In this document: in pieces, positions 28,136 through 41,400 of the stretch
How the letters are laid out: each line of letters starts with the position of its first letter
How positions within the stretch are numbered: position 1 is the stretch's first letter
Made by a program: the position numbers and the translations under genes
Assembly (NCBI GenBank): GCA_004431415.1
Contig: QPMI01000133.1
Coordinates: 186,001-250,000 of the forward strand
DNA from: Cyanophora paradoxa
Taxonomy: Eukaryota; Glaucocystophyceae; Cyanophorales; Cyanophoraceae
Direction: 5' to 3'
Length of the DNA stretch: 64,000 bases
Notes under the pieces: generated by a model
What the model was told of the DNA's origin: nothing
The model's database searches: none
What the model saw: the letters and a program-made list of their open reading frames with translations, nothing else

Positions 28136-29536
28136 GACAATGAAGACTTGTACTGCATCTGCGTACTACTGAAGACCGCACGCGCAGCAGCGCCGCGCCG
28201 CCGCTACGCGCCGCGCTGGAGGCGCCGGCTGGAGCTCGTTCCGAAGTTCGGCGCCGGCACGCGCGCGCTAGCGCTTCCAGTTGCCGCCCCGCCGGCGCCT
28301 ATAGCCTACTAGGCTAAGCTTCAAGGCTTCCCGTTGGACCCGCACACCGTGGCACGTCTAAAGCTCAGGCGCCCCGGCGGCTAGGCCGCCCGGGCTAGCG
28401 TCGCATAGCGATCGAGTCGTATACGTAGGCTCGTAGCGAGTCTACTAGCGACTCGCCGACTCCTCAGGGCCTCGTCGATTCCTCGAGCAGCGTCCGACCG
28501 ACTCCGACGTACGCGTCGTGCTCCCTGAAACCATGCCAGCAGGATGGCAGGCTTTGGCAGCAGCTGCAGCGCTCCCTGCATGCATCGCTTGCTCCCCCGG
28601 AGGCGGGTACTGCAAAATACGCGCTATTCGCAGCCATTGGCCCGATCGCCTGGGAACAATAAAAAAAATTGAAGAAGGCCTCATGATCAATTTTCGCTCA
28701 ACTCACACGCGCGTCACTGTGACGCGTGACGCTCCGCCCGCGAAAAAACGTTTTGCGGTCAAGTCAGCGAGCCAATGGCGTGTTGGGCCCCATGGGATGG
28801 GGGGGGAAATCGGGGAAGGCAAGGGCGAGGATGCATGATGAAAAGCCCCTGCAGCTGTACATGTATATGAGGCTAGTACAGTAGTACTAGTAGTATGAGA
28901 TGGCCTATGCATATGCATGATCGTGCATCATGGCATGATGAAATGAAAGCCTGTAAGCCTTACGTACGCTTATAAAAACTTGAAAGGCGCCGACTGCGGC
29001 CTAGTCGCCGAACCACTCACTCTGCAGGGCCTGTACATCATGGCATGAATTAATAACATGAAATTTAAAGCACTGCGGCAGCCTGCGCATGCGGCGGCAG
29101 GGGCCGCAGGGCTCCCGCGATCAGTGAGTATACGTAGCTAGCATAGTATAGCTAGCTAGTAGTAGGCTACTAGTATACGTAGCTGATATATCCTATAAGG
29201 CTGAAGAGGCCCACACCGTGGCACGTGCACCGGCTGGCCCATGGCCGTATACATCTAGACGGTTTAAATTCGAGATTCTGAGACGGTTCATGATCACTGA
29301 GTCGTGATCCGATCAGAGTCCGATGATCGAGCATGATCCGATGATCGAGCATGATCAGCCGCTGAGCTGCTCGCTGCCAGCGAAGGCGCTGGATCCGCAG
29401 GGTAACGTAGACGTAGTACACGCGTATATACTATGATACGTATAGTTAACGTTGGGGGCGGGGGCGGCCGCGGGGGCGCGGGCCGGGCAGGGTGCTCGAG
29501 TTCAAGTGAGCGGGGGAGATCTAGACGGGGGCGCGG
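28136..29536. other. Non-coding, rich in short palindromes
   Basis: I see no supported gene. The 5' exons of the cyclase may reach into the right-hand end. The stretch is full of CTAG, GTAC, TGCA and TGATCATGA palindromes (for example 29120-29180 and 28860-28930) and has a copy of CACCGTGGCACGT at 28347 and again at 29213. Confidence 0.4.
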
Positions 29537-31561
29537 GCGGACGGCAGGCGAAGGGCAGGAGGCGGTGGCAGACGGCGGTGGCGCGGCGGCAGGAGAGCGA
29601 GTCGGGCCAGACGAGGGCGCCCAGCAGCAGCCGCGCCGACGGCTCCAGCAGCGCCTCGCACGCCAGCCCCGGCGGCAGCGGCGGCGGCGGTGGCGGCGCA
29701 GCTGCAGGCGGCGCGGCCCCGGGCTGCGCGCGCGTGCGGCGTGAGGCGCGGGGGCGGCTTGGGGCGGGGAGGTGCGGCCGGGGGGTACCGGCTGGAGCAG
29801 GTTCTGCTTCTCGGGCGGGGCGGGCGCGGCGGGCACGAGCGCGTCGATCACGCCGATCGCCTCCCGCTCGAGCTGCGAGCGCGGGGGTACGCGGTCAGAG
29901 GCGGGGGGAAGGAGGCGGGCGGGGTACGGGGCGCCTGGCGGAGCATGATGTCGGCGATGATCTCGCGCTGGTCGCCCCCTCGCCACCGGCCCCGGCCCCG
30001 GCGCCGGCGTCGGGCATGCCGGCGAGGGCGGGGCCGTCGGGGCCGGGGCGGGCCTCCATGCGGGGCGCCCACGTGGCGGCGAGGCGGTCGAAGAGGGCGC
30101 GCAGGAAGGGGCCGACGAGCGGCCCCAGCAGCGGGCCCTGCAGCTCCGCCGGGCACCGCGTCAGCGCCTGGTGCACCACCTTCCCTGCGCCGGCCTCAGC
30201 GGCCCCGGCGGCGCTGCCAGCTGCGGGCCGGGAGGGCGCCGGGCGGGGCGCGCACGGGCGAGGGTGCGGAGGCCGCGCTCGGAGGCGTGGGGCACGGCGG
30301 AGGGGCTCAGCAGCGCCGCCAGCGCCGATAGCGTCGGCGAGGCCCCTGCCGCGGCGCTCAGGTGAGAAGGGGGGACGAGGGCCGCGGGGGGTACGCCGGA
30401 CCGGAGAGGGACTCGTAGAACTCGTACGTGCCGAGCGCGAGCCGCAGCACGTCGTACCTGGGGTACAGGGCGACTTCAGAGAGGGGGGGGAAGAAGGCGG
30501 GCCGGGGGGGGGGGGGGTACTAGCGGACCCGAAGTCGAAGGTGGAGGAGACCCAGAGGCGGAGCTCGTGGACGAGGAGGGGCTCGCCCCCCGGCGCCGCG
30601 TTCCGCCCGTGCCCGCCCTTCAGCGGGCTCCCGAAGCCCGGCCGCTCCTCCCCGGCCCCCTCGGGCGCCGGCGAGGCCGACGGGCCGCCCCTGCCCCCGC
30701 CGCCCCCGCCGGGGCCGGAGGGGCCCTCTGTGCGGAGGAGGACGCCAACCTCGTAGGGCGACGGCTCCAGCACGGGCAGCAGCTCCGGCGGGAGCGCGGC
30801 CCGCGCCTCGGGGCTCCACAGCGCCGCCAGCGACCGCAGCAGCGACAGCGTCTGCCCGCTCTGAGGGGGGAGGGGGGGGGGTACGGGGCGCGCGTGCCTG
30901 GGGCAGGACGGCGCCGAGGTGCGGGCCGAAGGGGTGCCGCACGCGGCCCTGGGCGGTGAGGTACCCCCCCGCCCGGCGCTCCTCCAGGGACTGGGGTACG
31001 GAGCTCCGCTTGAAGACGGCGGAGAAAAGGGAGAGGAGGAGGCCGATCTGCGGGCGCCGCCGGTTAAGACCGGGGGTACAAGCGCGGGCGGGCGGGCGGG
31101 CGGGAGGGGAGGGGGTACGTGGTCCTTGGCGCGGCGGAAGTCGGGGAGGGCGGAGTCGAAGGGGGCGCCCTGGCAGCGGGCGCCGGGGGCGGGGGGCGGC
31201 GCCGCCAGGACCCGCAGGTGCACCAGCAGGTGCAGCGCGTCCCCTGCCGGCCCCGTCGCCCCCGTACCCCCCGCGCCCCGGGGGGTACGCCGCACCGGAG
31301 GCGGAGGTCAGCTCGGGGGCGTTCTGCTGCGCCTCGAACCCGGGGAGGAGCTGCGGGGGGGATGAGGCCGGGGGGAGGAAGCGGGGCGGGGGTACGGCGG
31401 ACGACGGCGAGGAGGCCGGCCTGTTGCTCGTAGCTGCGGGCCGCGTTGGAGACGACCGCCAGCGCCTCCAGCAGCGTCCGCTGCGCCCCCGGCTCGCGGG
31501 GGTACGGGATTGGTGTGGGGGTACGTGGCGGGCTTGCCTGGACGAAGGGGAAGGCGGAGCC
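29537..31561 (-). pseudogene. Exportin-5 copy, distal piece
   Basis: Reverse complement of exportin-5 sequence from about 57974 to 59975. Exons such as LLEALAVVSNAARSYEQQAG, YEVGVLLRTEGPSG and GEPLLVHELRLWVSSTFDFG are all visible on the minus strand, and the introns (GTACCCCC type) are kept, so the copy came through DNA, not RNA. Homology begins at GGCTCCGCCTTCC near 31561 and is lost after GTCCGCCC near 29537. No start, no end and no continuous gene remain on either side. Many small insertions and substitutions are seen against the intact gene. Confidence 0.85.
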
Positions 31562-32495
31562 TGGTTCGTGAATCTCAGGGGGGTACGAGGGGGGCCGTCG
31601 AGGACGCCCTGAAGCCTGAAGCCTGAACGGGAGCCGGGGGAGGGGGGGGAGGGGGATGGGGGGGGGGGGGCGAAAGCGGCGGGCTGCCAGGCTGCAGAAG
31701 ACGAATGGAGGAATGAAGGATTGCCCCGCGCCGCGGGGGGAGGGCGCGAGTCCTGCGGGGCGCGGCGCAGTCAGTGCGGGGGAGGGGTACGAGGCAGGCG
31801 GGGACGGGCCGGGGCGGGGACCTGCAGGCGGGGTACGAGGGCGAGGGCGATGCTGCTGGAGCGCCCCGCCCCGCCGACCATCGAATCCCCGCGGCCTGTC
31901 GCCCCCAGCCGGGCCGACGAGCTTGATCACGCGAGTTTCAGCAGCGGGGGCCGGGCTGATGGGCGCGGCGGGAGCGAGAGCTCGAGCTGCACTGCCGCAG
32001 TGCGCATGCACGAGCTCGAGCATAGTCCTGGGCGTCCACGCCACGCCAGTGCTGGCCCGTGGGCGCCCACGCCACGGCCCGGCGGTCCGCGCGAAATCGA
32101 GAGCATGCGCAGGCCTAGGCTGTCGATCGAAGCTGGGCGAGCGTGCGTCCGCGCTCGCGGATCGGCACGCGAGCTCCTGCTTCGCTCGGCGCGCGAGACT
32201 CCGCTCCGCTCCGCGCGCGAGCCTCCGCTCCGCGACGGATCAGGAGGGGTTGCTCGTCGCGAGAAGTTGCTCAAGCTTACCTGTGACAGACGACCGTCTG
32301 ACAGGAGCACATCAACTTCGACTTAGCGCATATATAGCTTGTCATCAAGCCGCTCCCGAAGGGGCGAGCCGCGAGGCGGCGAGGTCAGGGGGGGGGTACA
32401 CTTCGTCGCCGAATCTTGCGTACGTAGCAGTCAGCTCGAGCAGCTGCAGTTAGCGCAGATCGGGAAGGGATATCGGCTCGCAGCTCGCATATGCG
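31562..32495. other. G-rich upstream region of the NLR-like gene
   Basis: Non-coding as far as I can see. It has G-runs able to form quadruplexes (31637-31672), and duplicated CGCGCGAGCCTCCGCTCCGC-type units near 32190-32240. It joins the broken edge of the exportin-5 copy to the myristoylation-signal exon, and probably contains the promoter. A TATATATAG-like sequence lies at 32330. Confidence 0.35.
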
Positions 32496-35400
32496 ATGGG
32501 CTGCGGCGCCAGCAGCGTTTGCGGGGGCGGGGGAAACGCCCCCCACGCGGTGCAAGAGCAGCTCGAGCCGGTTATCGATCCACCTGCGAACAACAGAAGT
32601 GATACGCGTGATGACGCAGCTGCGGGGAACGGGCATCTGGGCCCTCCGGATTCCGCGCTAGCTATAGCGCTGTCCGCAAAAGAAGCGCAAGCCCCGAAGG
32701 AGCAGCGCCCTAGCGGGCTCTACGGCATGTGCGAGCCGGAGGAGCTGAAGAAGATCCAGCGGGTCGAGCAAGTGCAGACCGCCGCGCAGCTCGCGGGCCT
32801 GCTCCGATCGGAGCTTGTTCGCGCCGCCGCTATCGCGAGCAAGGACCCGGAGAAGGAGGTGCCACCGATGCTTCGCGCGGTCGAAGACCTGGCTCGGAGA
32901 GGAAATGCGGAGCAAGTCCTACGGAACATCTGCGACGAAGGCGCGTACGTACACGTACAAGGACGCGCGGCCGCCGGGCCGGGTGCCCCGGCTGCGGACC
33001 TCGGGCCGCGCCCCCGCACCACGGCTGACCGTTCTAACACGTGCATTTGCTGTGCGCAGTGCTGAGCGCCTTCTCGGCCACCCAGTCGCTCGCGCTCTCG
33101 GGGGACATTGCGGCCCTCGTCCACTCCGGCGACCCCCACCTGTGCCGCAGGGTTCGACCCGCCGCGCCCCGCCCCGCCCGGCGCCCCGCCGCGCCGTCGA
33201 TCCGAGGGGCCGGCGCCGGCTCCTCAGCTGGTGGACGTGCTCCTGCGGAAAGCGAACAGTGCGGAGCTGGCAGACCTCGCGACCCTCTCCGCGCTCGCCT
33301 ACGCCGCGGGGCACCTTCCCCCAGACACGCTCTTCCCCTCCGACTGGACCGCCGTCCTCGACTTCGCATCCGAGCAGGCGAGCCGCCGCGCCGCGCCGCC
33401 CGCCGGCGCCGCCTGAAGCGGCGCGAACGCGCAGGTTGAGCTGCTGAGCGCGGAGGGGCGGGGCCTGGGCCCGAGCGACGCGGAGGCGCAGGTCGCCCTC
33501 GAGCTCACCGCCGCCGTCCTCGCCGCCTACGAGGCCGCCTCCAGCGGCCCCGCCGCCCCGCCGCCCCCGCCGCCGCCGGCGTCGCCGCCGGTGTCGCCGG
33601 CATCGCCGCCCCCGCCGCTGGGGAGGCCGACGACGCCGCCTCTGCCGCCTCGCCGCCCGCCGCCGCCGCCGCCGCCGGCGTCGCCGCGCCGGCTCCGAAA
33701 GGTGCGATATGACTCCCCCAACCCCCCTCCAACATCCAACGCCCCCCTCCCCCCCCTCTCCCTTCGCCTTACCCCTCCCCATCCCCCCCCCCCCAACACC
33801 TCTACTCATTCCTCTTCTCTCCCCAATCCCGCCACCCCTCCCCCTGAGCAGCGATGATCGGCAAATTCGCCCCCCCCTCCCCCCCCCCCGGATTTTTTCG
33901 TTCCTCACGCCCTCCCCCGCCCCCTTCTCCCGAGTCGCGCCCTCCCTTCCCCTTTACCCCTTTAGCCCTCCCCTCGCGCCCCCCTCCGCCCCCCCCCTTC
34001 CCCCACCTCGACAACTCTTCCTCACTTCGCGAAATTCGCGAAATTCCCCGCCTTTTTCCCCGCCCCGTATACGTACCCTTCTCCTCCACTTATCCAGTCG
34101 CGCCATCTTCTCCCCTTCCCCTTCACCCCCTCCCTCTCCTCCCTTTCCCCCCTCGTCCCTCCGTCCCTTTCCCCCCCTCCTCGCCCCCCCCAGCCGAAAG
34201 TCACTGGGTGCCGGCGCACAGGAACTTCGAAGCGGCTGGAAGTCGACGAGAAGCGAATTCAACTGCAGGCGCTGAGCGAGAAGCTTAAGCTCCTGGAGGG
34301 CCACGCCAAGGCCAAGGGGTGGTGGCGGGCGGAGGCGGCGGCGGTGATCGCGGGGCAGGCGCTCACGAGCGTCAGCAGCGGCGGCGAGCGCTTCGGAGAC
34401 GTCGTCCGCCGGTGCAAGGCCGCGGGTTCGACTTTTCATGAGCCTCGGAGCCTCCCAGTCTCCCGACTGAGCTGCACTTGTGACCGCCCAGGGCGAATCG
34501 TGAAGAAACTCTACAAGGCGAGCAAGGTCATCATGGAGGGCGTCTCCTCCATGGGCGCCACGACCGTCATCGACCTCGTCTTCTGGGCCAAGGCGCGCCG
34601 CCGCCGGACCGCCGACCGTGGATTCGAGCAGGGAACCCTGCGGGGCTCGTCGCCACTGACTGGCGAGCCCGCAGGACGTCGTGAGCGACGAAAAGGGGGG
34701 GATACTGGACGCGGCGCGGGAGATGTGGAAGGACGCGCGCATCGTCGTCGGCAAAGGCCCTCAGCTGCAGGGCCAGGGCCCCTGGTCCGCCCTCTCCCTC
34801 GCCCTCGCCCTCGCGACGCGGCCGCGGGGGGCGCGCTGACCGGCGGGGCGGGGCGGCAGGTACGCGCGGGCGAGGCTGATGGGGGCGCTGGCGGCGGGCG
34901 GGCAGCTGGAGGAGCTGGGGACGCTGCTGCGGGACAAGGGCGGGGAGGGGCTCGTGGCCTGCGCGCTGAACCGGCAACTCGCCCTCGTCCTCGCCTCCGC
35001 CCTCGTCCGCGTGCGCACCCACCGTGCCCGGCCAAGGCTCCGCGCATCCCGGCCCCGCCGGTGCATTCGGAATGTTCACATTGGCTCCTTGGAGGCAGGC
35101 GGCGGAGGGGACGGACGCGGCCCAGGCGGCGGCGGCGGTGGGCCTGCTCAAGAGCCTCGCCGAGAAGGCGGGGGAGCTGGGCGGGGCGGACGCGGCGCGG
35201 ATTGCGGCGAGAGCCCTCGGGGACCTGTCGCAGCTCGACGACGGCGGCAGCGGCGCGGCGCGGGCGGGCTGGGAAGCCCTCCAGAGCCTGGCGGAGTTCG
35301 CCAAGCGGGAGGGGGCGAAGCTCCCGGCGGCGGCGCAGGCGGCGGCCTCGGCCAGCGCGGCGGTCGGCTGCCTCGCCGGCTTCCGGCGCGGGGCGGTACG

Positions 35401-38400
35401 CGTCATCGAGGGCGGCGTCGGGCTCGCGGAGGACGTGGCCGAGATCGTCTCGGACGTGCCCGGCCTCGAACGGGCGGCCGGCGTGGCCGGCGAGCTCGCG
35501 GCGGCGGCGCGCCGCGCCAAGGACGCCCCGCTCGTGCAGGGCGCCCTGCGCGTCCTCGCCGCGCCCGAGGAGCTCCTGGGGCTGGCGTCGGCCGCGTCCT
35601 CCGCCGCGCCCCTGCAGCGGGGCTCGGGTTCTCGCGATCGGCCGCCGCCCCGGAAGTCCACGTCGACGTCGAAGTCGGCGCCGCCGGGCACGCTGAAGAG
35701 GGCGCCGCCCCTGCTCCCGACCCTGCTGGGGGCCGGGCAGCAGAGGAACGGCTACCTCGAGGAAGTGCTCAAGAAGTACAAAGTGGCGGTGCGCGCCCCG
35801 GCCGTCCGGATCCACGGCCGCCGCCTGCGCGCCTAAACGCCAACCGGGGCGGGGGTCGGGACTTTGGCGTGGCAGGTGGACGCGGCGCAGAAGGAGCTCG
35901 ATGTGAAGCGGGCGCACGTCCACGGGCGGAAGGAGGACCTGAATGACCCCAGAATCCTCCCGCTGCTCTTCGAGCTCTCCGGTTACGTCGAACTCTGGTT
36001 GCGCCGCCCGCTGTCTGCGGCTCCAGCCGCCCGGCCCGCTTCCCGCCCTCCCCTCTGAGCGTGGCCGCAGCGGGTCGTCGAAGCCATGCCGCAGCTGCCT
36101 GGAGATGGTGTGCGCGAGCCCGGCATTCGTCTTCGTCGCGAGCCGAGAGACGGCGAGCGACGCGGCCTGCCTCAAGGCCCTCGACGAGGGTGCGCCAGCT
36201 CTAGATCGAGACTAGCGCACTCACTGAGCTTCCTTGGCACCATCCGCAGCGATCGAGACGGGGCAGGAGGTCTTCCAGTTCTACTTGAACGGGGTGGAGA
36301 GCGTCCTCGAGGCGATGCCCGTCGGCGTCGACATGCGCCTCAGCCGCTTCGACGACGTGCGGCGGATAATTATAATCCCAATATCCTTCAATCCACCTCT
36401 CCGTCCTCTCCAGCGAGAGTTGCAGTTGATCGAGCGCCGCAGTGGCAGCTGGATGCGGAGGCTCGGTGGAAGCTCGACGTTGCTGAAGCCACCCGAGCCC
36501 GTCTGAATAAGGAAGACCCTCTAGAAAAGTTCGCGCGCGGCATGCAGATGAAGTGCCGCTACCCTCGCTTGCGCGGCGAGCCGGCGGCCAGTCGCCAGCG
36601 GGTCACAGCGCGCTGGTACGGCGGCGCTGAAGGCTCGAGCTCGAGCTCGGAGCCGCGGGCACCGCCGCCCGCCCCCAAATGGGTCGTCGAAGCGACGGCA
36701 ACAGCCGAAGCCTATTTCGGTGCTCGCGTCTTCTTCTGCCACGGCCACACCCCAGAGGACTCGAAGATCGTTCAAACGTACTCGGCTTCCTTGGAGCGCG
36801 TCGCGTCTTGCTGGTACGCCCGCTGGTAAATGCCCGCGCTGCTCATGATCATGGATAAACGCGCGGCGGCGCCGCAGGTCCGAGGCCGAGCACTGGGAGA
36901 AGGGGGAGCGCTGGGTCGACTTGGGTGCGCGTGACGCGTCGCATCGCCGCGCGTCTCTAGGTCTAATGTCGAGCTCACCTCCGCCGCAGTGGCCCGCGCC
37001 ATACGCAACTGCACCCATTTCGTCATCATTGTGTCCCCGGCCGCCGAGCTCGAGGATTCGCAGGTCCGCGGCCCCCGATTGGGTCTGAAAATCGCGACAG
37101 CAGCCTATCGGACCCCGATATATCGCGATATTGATCGACCCCGGTATTATATTAATCGATCACTCATGCACGGCCTCGGCAGCATTTCAAGGAAGAAGTC
37201 GCTTACGCGTGCAGCCGGGACTGCACATGCGCCCTGGTCGCCTTGCACCTGAAGCAGCCTGGGAAATCGACCGAAGACCTGTACCAGTGGATCGAGAAAC
37301 GCCTGGGGCGCGCCGCGCCCGGCCGCGTGCAGAGGATTCAGGTCCCCGTCGACACCAACCCAGTGCACGTAGCGTCCAAGCTCGAGACCGCTTTGAAAAC
37401 GCGACCCCGGGCGATTGCAGAGCGCGCGATCGTTGTGGCCGCACCCGCAGGCGCAGCTGCAGGCGCGGTCCCAGTTGCAGGCCCATCAGCAGCTGCAGCA
37501 GCCCGGCCGTACGCGTGGGCGGGGCCTCAGACGGGCCAGATGCAGCCGGTGCGTTGCGCTCTTCGATCTGTTGGCCCATGTATTTAGAGCTGATGCGGTG
37601 TGCAGGCAAACGCGCTCTTCTGGACGGAGGCGGGTGTCGACAACTGGATCCGATCGCAGGGGCTCCTCGAGCAGTGCGCTGCCTGCAGCCGGCGCCGTGC
37701 ACACGGCCGCGCTGGCTAGCGTTTTTAACTGATCGCGGAATGCACGGATCCCGGAGCAGATTTGCGGAGCGATTATCACACTTGGAAGGGAGGGGCCTCC
37801 TCTCGCTCACCGACTCGGCCCTGAAGCAGCTCGGCATCGACAACGTCGCTGCGCGCAAGCGCCTTCTGCTGAAGATTGCGACCTTGTCCGAGGCCGCACT
37901 GGAGAACTGCGACAAGGAGGTGCCGCGAAGCGATATATATGGAAGTGTTCTTCTGCAGCGATTCACGCCTGTGCAGAATGAGCCGCTGTGCTGGACCGAG
38001 GAGGAGGTCGTGGCCTGGGTCCGCTCAAAGGGGCCCCTCGCAAAGTGCGCGACGCGCAAGCGCTCTTCTCGTCTGCATCTGCCCCCCGCTCTGCTGTTTT
38101 TTTACGGTGGCACCAGGTTCGCCGACCTGTTCGCGTTCACGGGGGGCCCCGAGCTGCTCTCGCTCTCCGACGCGGACCTCGTGGACATGGGCGTGGACAG
38201 CTTCCCGGCGCGGCAGCGGCTCCTCGTCAAGATCGCCGAGCTTGAAGCGAAGGCAATCGCAAAGTCGCTCAAGCTGCACGGCGCGGCAAACGCTACCACA
38301 GAGTCACAGGTTGTCGAGGTGACGGCGCTGATCATGAGGCCATGCAGTCGTGTGTGCGTATTGCAATTGACAGAGATTCGCACCGGCAGGCTCCGGCTCC

Positions 38401-41400
38401 GGCTCCGGCACCAGCCGAGGTCGATGGCATCCGAGCATCGATCTCAAAAGTGCGCTAAGAATCCTATAATTATATAAACTAAAACTAAGGGCTCCTCGAG
38501 TTATTCACATAAATTCAAGCTTGCGGCTCCTTGAGTGTCCTTGAATTGCTTGTGGAGATCTAGAGTACTAGTATGCCCCTTCCTTTAAGATTCGAACATC
38601 ACCATCAGTTTTCGCAATCTTGATTCGTGCAACGGACATGTACAGTTTGCTGTGGAGGTGTCCGACGAGCTCCGCCAGGACCAGGACCTCGCGCTCTACG
38701 TCCCGCCCCTCGCCACCCCGGACCCCAAGCTGCCGCCCAAGGTGGCCCCCGAGCTCCCCGCTCTAGATCTGAAACTAGGCCTGCTGCGTGCACGCGGCTT
38801 CATTGTGACCCCGCCCCCCTCGAACAGCAACACGTGGACCTCCACGAAAGGGCGATGAAGTTTCTTAAGGCGCTGCGGCCCGGCGCCAACACCAACGTCA
38901 ACGCCGGCGACGCTGCAACCGGCCCCGCAAAGCCGAATTCGAAGCGTGTGTTGTTGTTACTGGGCGGCGCGGGCACGTCGAAGAGCACATTCGTCCGCTT
39001 TCTGGAGCGGGACGTCTGCGAGCAATGGGCAAAGTCGGAAGACAGTTTAGACCCGGAGCTGCCTGTCACAGTGCTGGTTTCGCTGCCGCAGCTCGTCAGC
39101 GCCATGGGCGGCGTGCAAAAAGGCCGAGGCCTGCGGCAGCACGTGGCCGCCAAACTCGGCGTGGCTTCAGAGGCGCTTCCAGCTCTCCGAGACAGGTACT
39201 CATGCATCTCGTCTAAATTTGTGTTGTTTCTTCGGATCTGTTTCGCTGATGCATGCGTCAGCTTCGGGCTCGTGCTTCTTCTCGATGGGTATGATGAGAT
39301 GGGCGTAAAAGACGGCGTGAATCTGTGGCAGGAGAACGGCGTTTCGGACTGGGCGAGCGGCGCGCTTCTCACATGCCGAACGGAGTTTCTCGCTTCGCTC
39401 CCCGTTGACAAGCCGCACGAGGTGCTTTCTTTTTCCTCTCCGATGTTCCGCTTTTCTGAGTGCTATCTGAGTCTGTCGATGCTCTCATTAATGATCCGAT
39501 GCTTTTGGAGTCGTGCCATTTGAGTCGCAATCGCGCCTTGCAGGCTTTCTTTGCTCCTGCCGAAAAGGACGGCAAACACGACGAGTCGGCGCTGGCGCAG
39601 CTGCACACTGTCCCCTTCACAATTAAGCAGGTGCACGGTTGCAGAACTTTTTAATGAGAGAACGGGTGTTCCGATTCAGCGCGAGATATTCAAATGCTCC
39701 GGTGCAGCGGGACGACTACCTTGAAAGCTACGTCAAGCACCACAAGGACGATGAAGCGGCATGGACCCTCCAGCAGTACCAGTCGGCCCTCGCAAATACT
39801 CCGGGCCTGGCCGCATTTGCCGAGAACCCTTTCTCCCTGTCAATGGCCGCCCGCGTCCTGCCCACCAAGTCCGCAGCTCGCAAGTAAACAGAGAGACACT
39901 GCACCGATGTGTTGCGCAGGACGACGACAGGAGGACGGCTCGGGATGCGGGACCTGTACCGGCTGTTCCTGCGGGACTGGCTGAGGCGCGAGCTGTATCG
40001 GGGCGGCGCCGAAATTCCGCGGGATGTCGAAGGTGCAGCGCAGAAGCTGAAGCTTGCATGCTTCTAGGGCTTACAGCGCAGCCTGCGGTCGGTTACAGTC
40101 CGGCAGCGGGCTGAGGACAAGTTCGTCGAGGAGGGGACGGAGCTCTGCAGGCGCCTTGCATGCATTCTCTTCCGCGTGCGTTCGGAATTCGGCTTCGATT
40201 TTACTCGATCGGTTTCGGAAACGTTCATTGCGCAGATGTCAGCAAGCCAGGCGACGATCCCGGACCCGCGGGTCCAGGGACAGCAGAAAGCGGATGCTGG
40301 CGCGATTTCGATGTCGAGCCCCGAGCAGGGCGCCCTCTGCGAGCTTCTAGGCGACCGCAGGACGCTCGACGTGCGCAACAGCTGCCCGCTGCGGCGGTGG
40401 CGGGCGGGCGGCTCGCTCGGCTTCTCGTTCGTCCACAAGACCCTCGGCGAGTTCCTCGTCGCCGAGGCCCTCCTCGAGTCGGTGCGCTCGCTCGCAGTCT
40501 GTTGAGGGCGCCGCTGTCCTTTTAATAGCGCCCGCAGCTGTCGGACGGCGGTAAAGAGTCGGCAGAGAAGGACGTGGCGATTAGCTTCGGAACGCGGTAT
40601 GTACATTTTGTTGTGTTTTCCGTGCTCTGTCCGACGCAGGGGGGCGCAGGAGCATCGTGGAGGAGACGACCCTCGTCCGCTTCCTGGCGGAGGCCGTGCA
40701 GCACGAGCCAGCAGCAGCTTTTGGAGACTCGCTGGTGAGCCTCGTGGAGCAGAGCCGCCACGTCGCGGGGGACGGCGACGGCGCGCCGGCGGTCCTCGCA
40801 GCCGCCAACGCCGCGACAGTGCTCGTCGCTGGTGGGCCACGGCCGGACTCTTCAAATGCATTCTCCACTGTCCTTACGCTGTGCAGCGCACTTTTCGCTG
40901 GCGGGGAGAGATCTGCGACGCGTGCGGATCCCGAAGGCGAACCTGTGGCGCCTGGAGGCGGCCGGGGCGAACCTGCAGGGGGCAGACATGCGTGGCTGCT
41001 CACTCGCCGAGGCGTGCCTCGCGGGGGCAGACCTCGGAAGGGCACGCCTCCAGGGCTGCCGAATCCCGCAGTGGCCCGCAATGATGCATCCGGCTCATGT
41101 GACCGCCGTGGCGTGGTTTCCGGTACATCTTTCGATCAGTTCAAAGAGCTCAAACACTCGCGTCCAGTTTCTGAGTGAGGCACAGGACGGGCGGCGTATT
41201 GTGACGGGGAGCGACGACCAGTCAGTGCGGGTGTGGGACGTGGAGACGGGGGCGGAGCTGCTGCAGCTGCAGGGCCCCGCGGCTGCAGCCACTGTCTACT
41301 CGGTGGCAGTCTCAGCGGTGCGCAGGGTGGGGAGCCAGTGCTAGGCTGAGGCAGCCAGATCTAGAGAGCGCGAGGCGATGGCAGTGCGGGGAGCCCCGTA

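Noticed and set aside
29452-30756. 434-codon plus-strand open frame (Gly/Arg/Ala-rich)
   Set aside because: It is antisense to the exportin-5 copy; long open frames are common by chance at this GC content.
29895-31295. Long minus-strand open frames suggesting an independent gene
   Set aside because: They are the inverted exportin-5 copy; exons are in different frames split by GTACCCC introns and no start or end exists.
33709-34288. Pro-rich open frames
   Set aside because: Translation of the pyrimidine-rich intron; the flanking exons splice across it in phase.
34511-36175. 554-codon minus-strand open frame
   Set aside because: Antisense to helical exons of the NLR-like gene; Arg-rich composition typical of GC-rich shadow frames.
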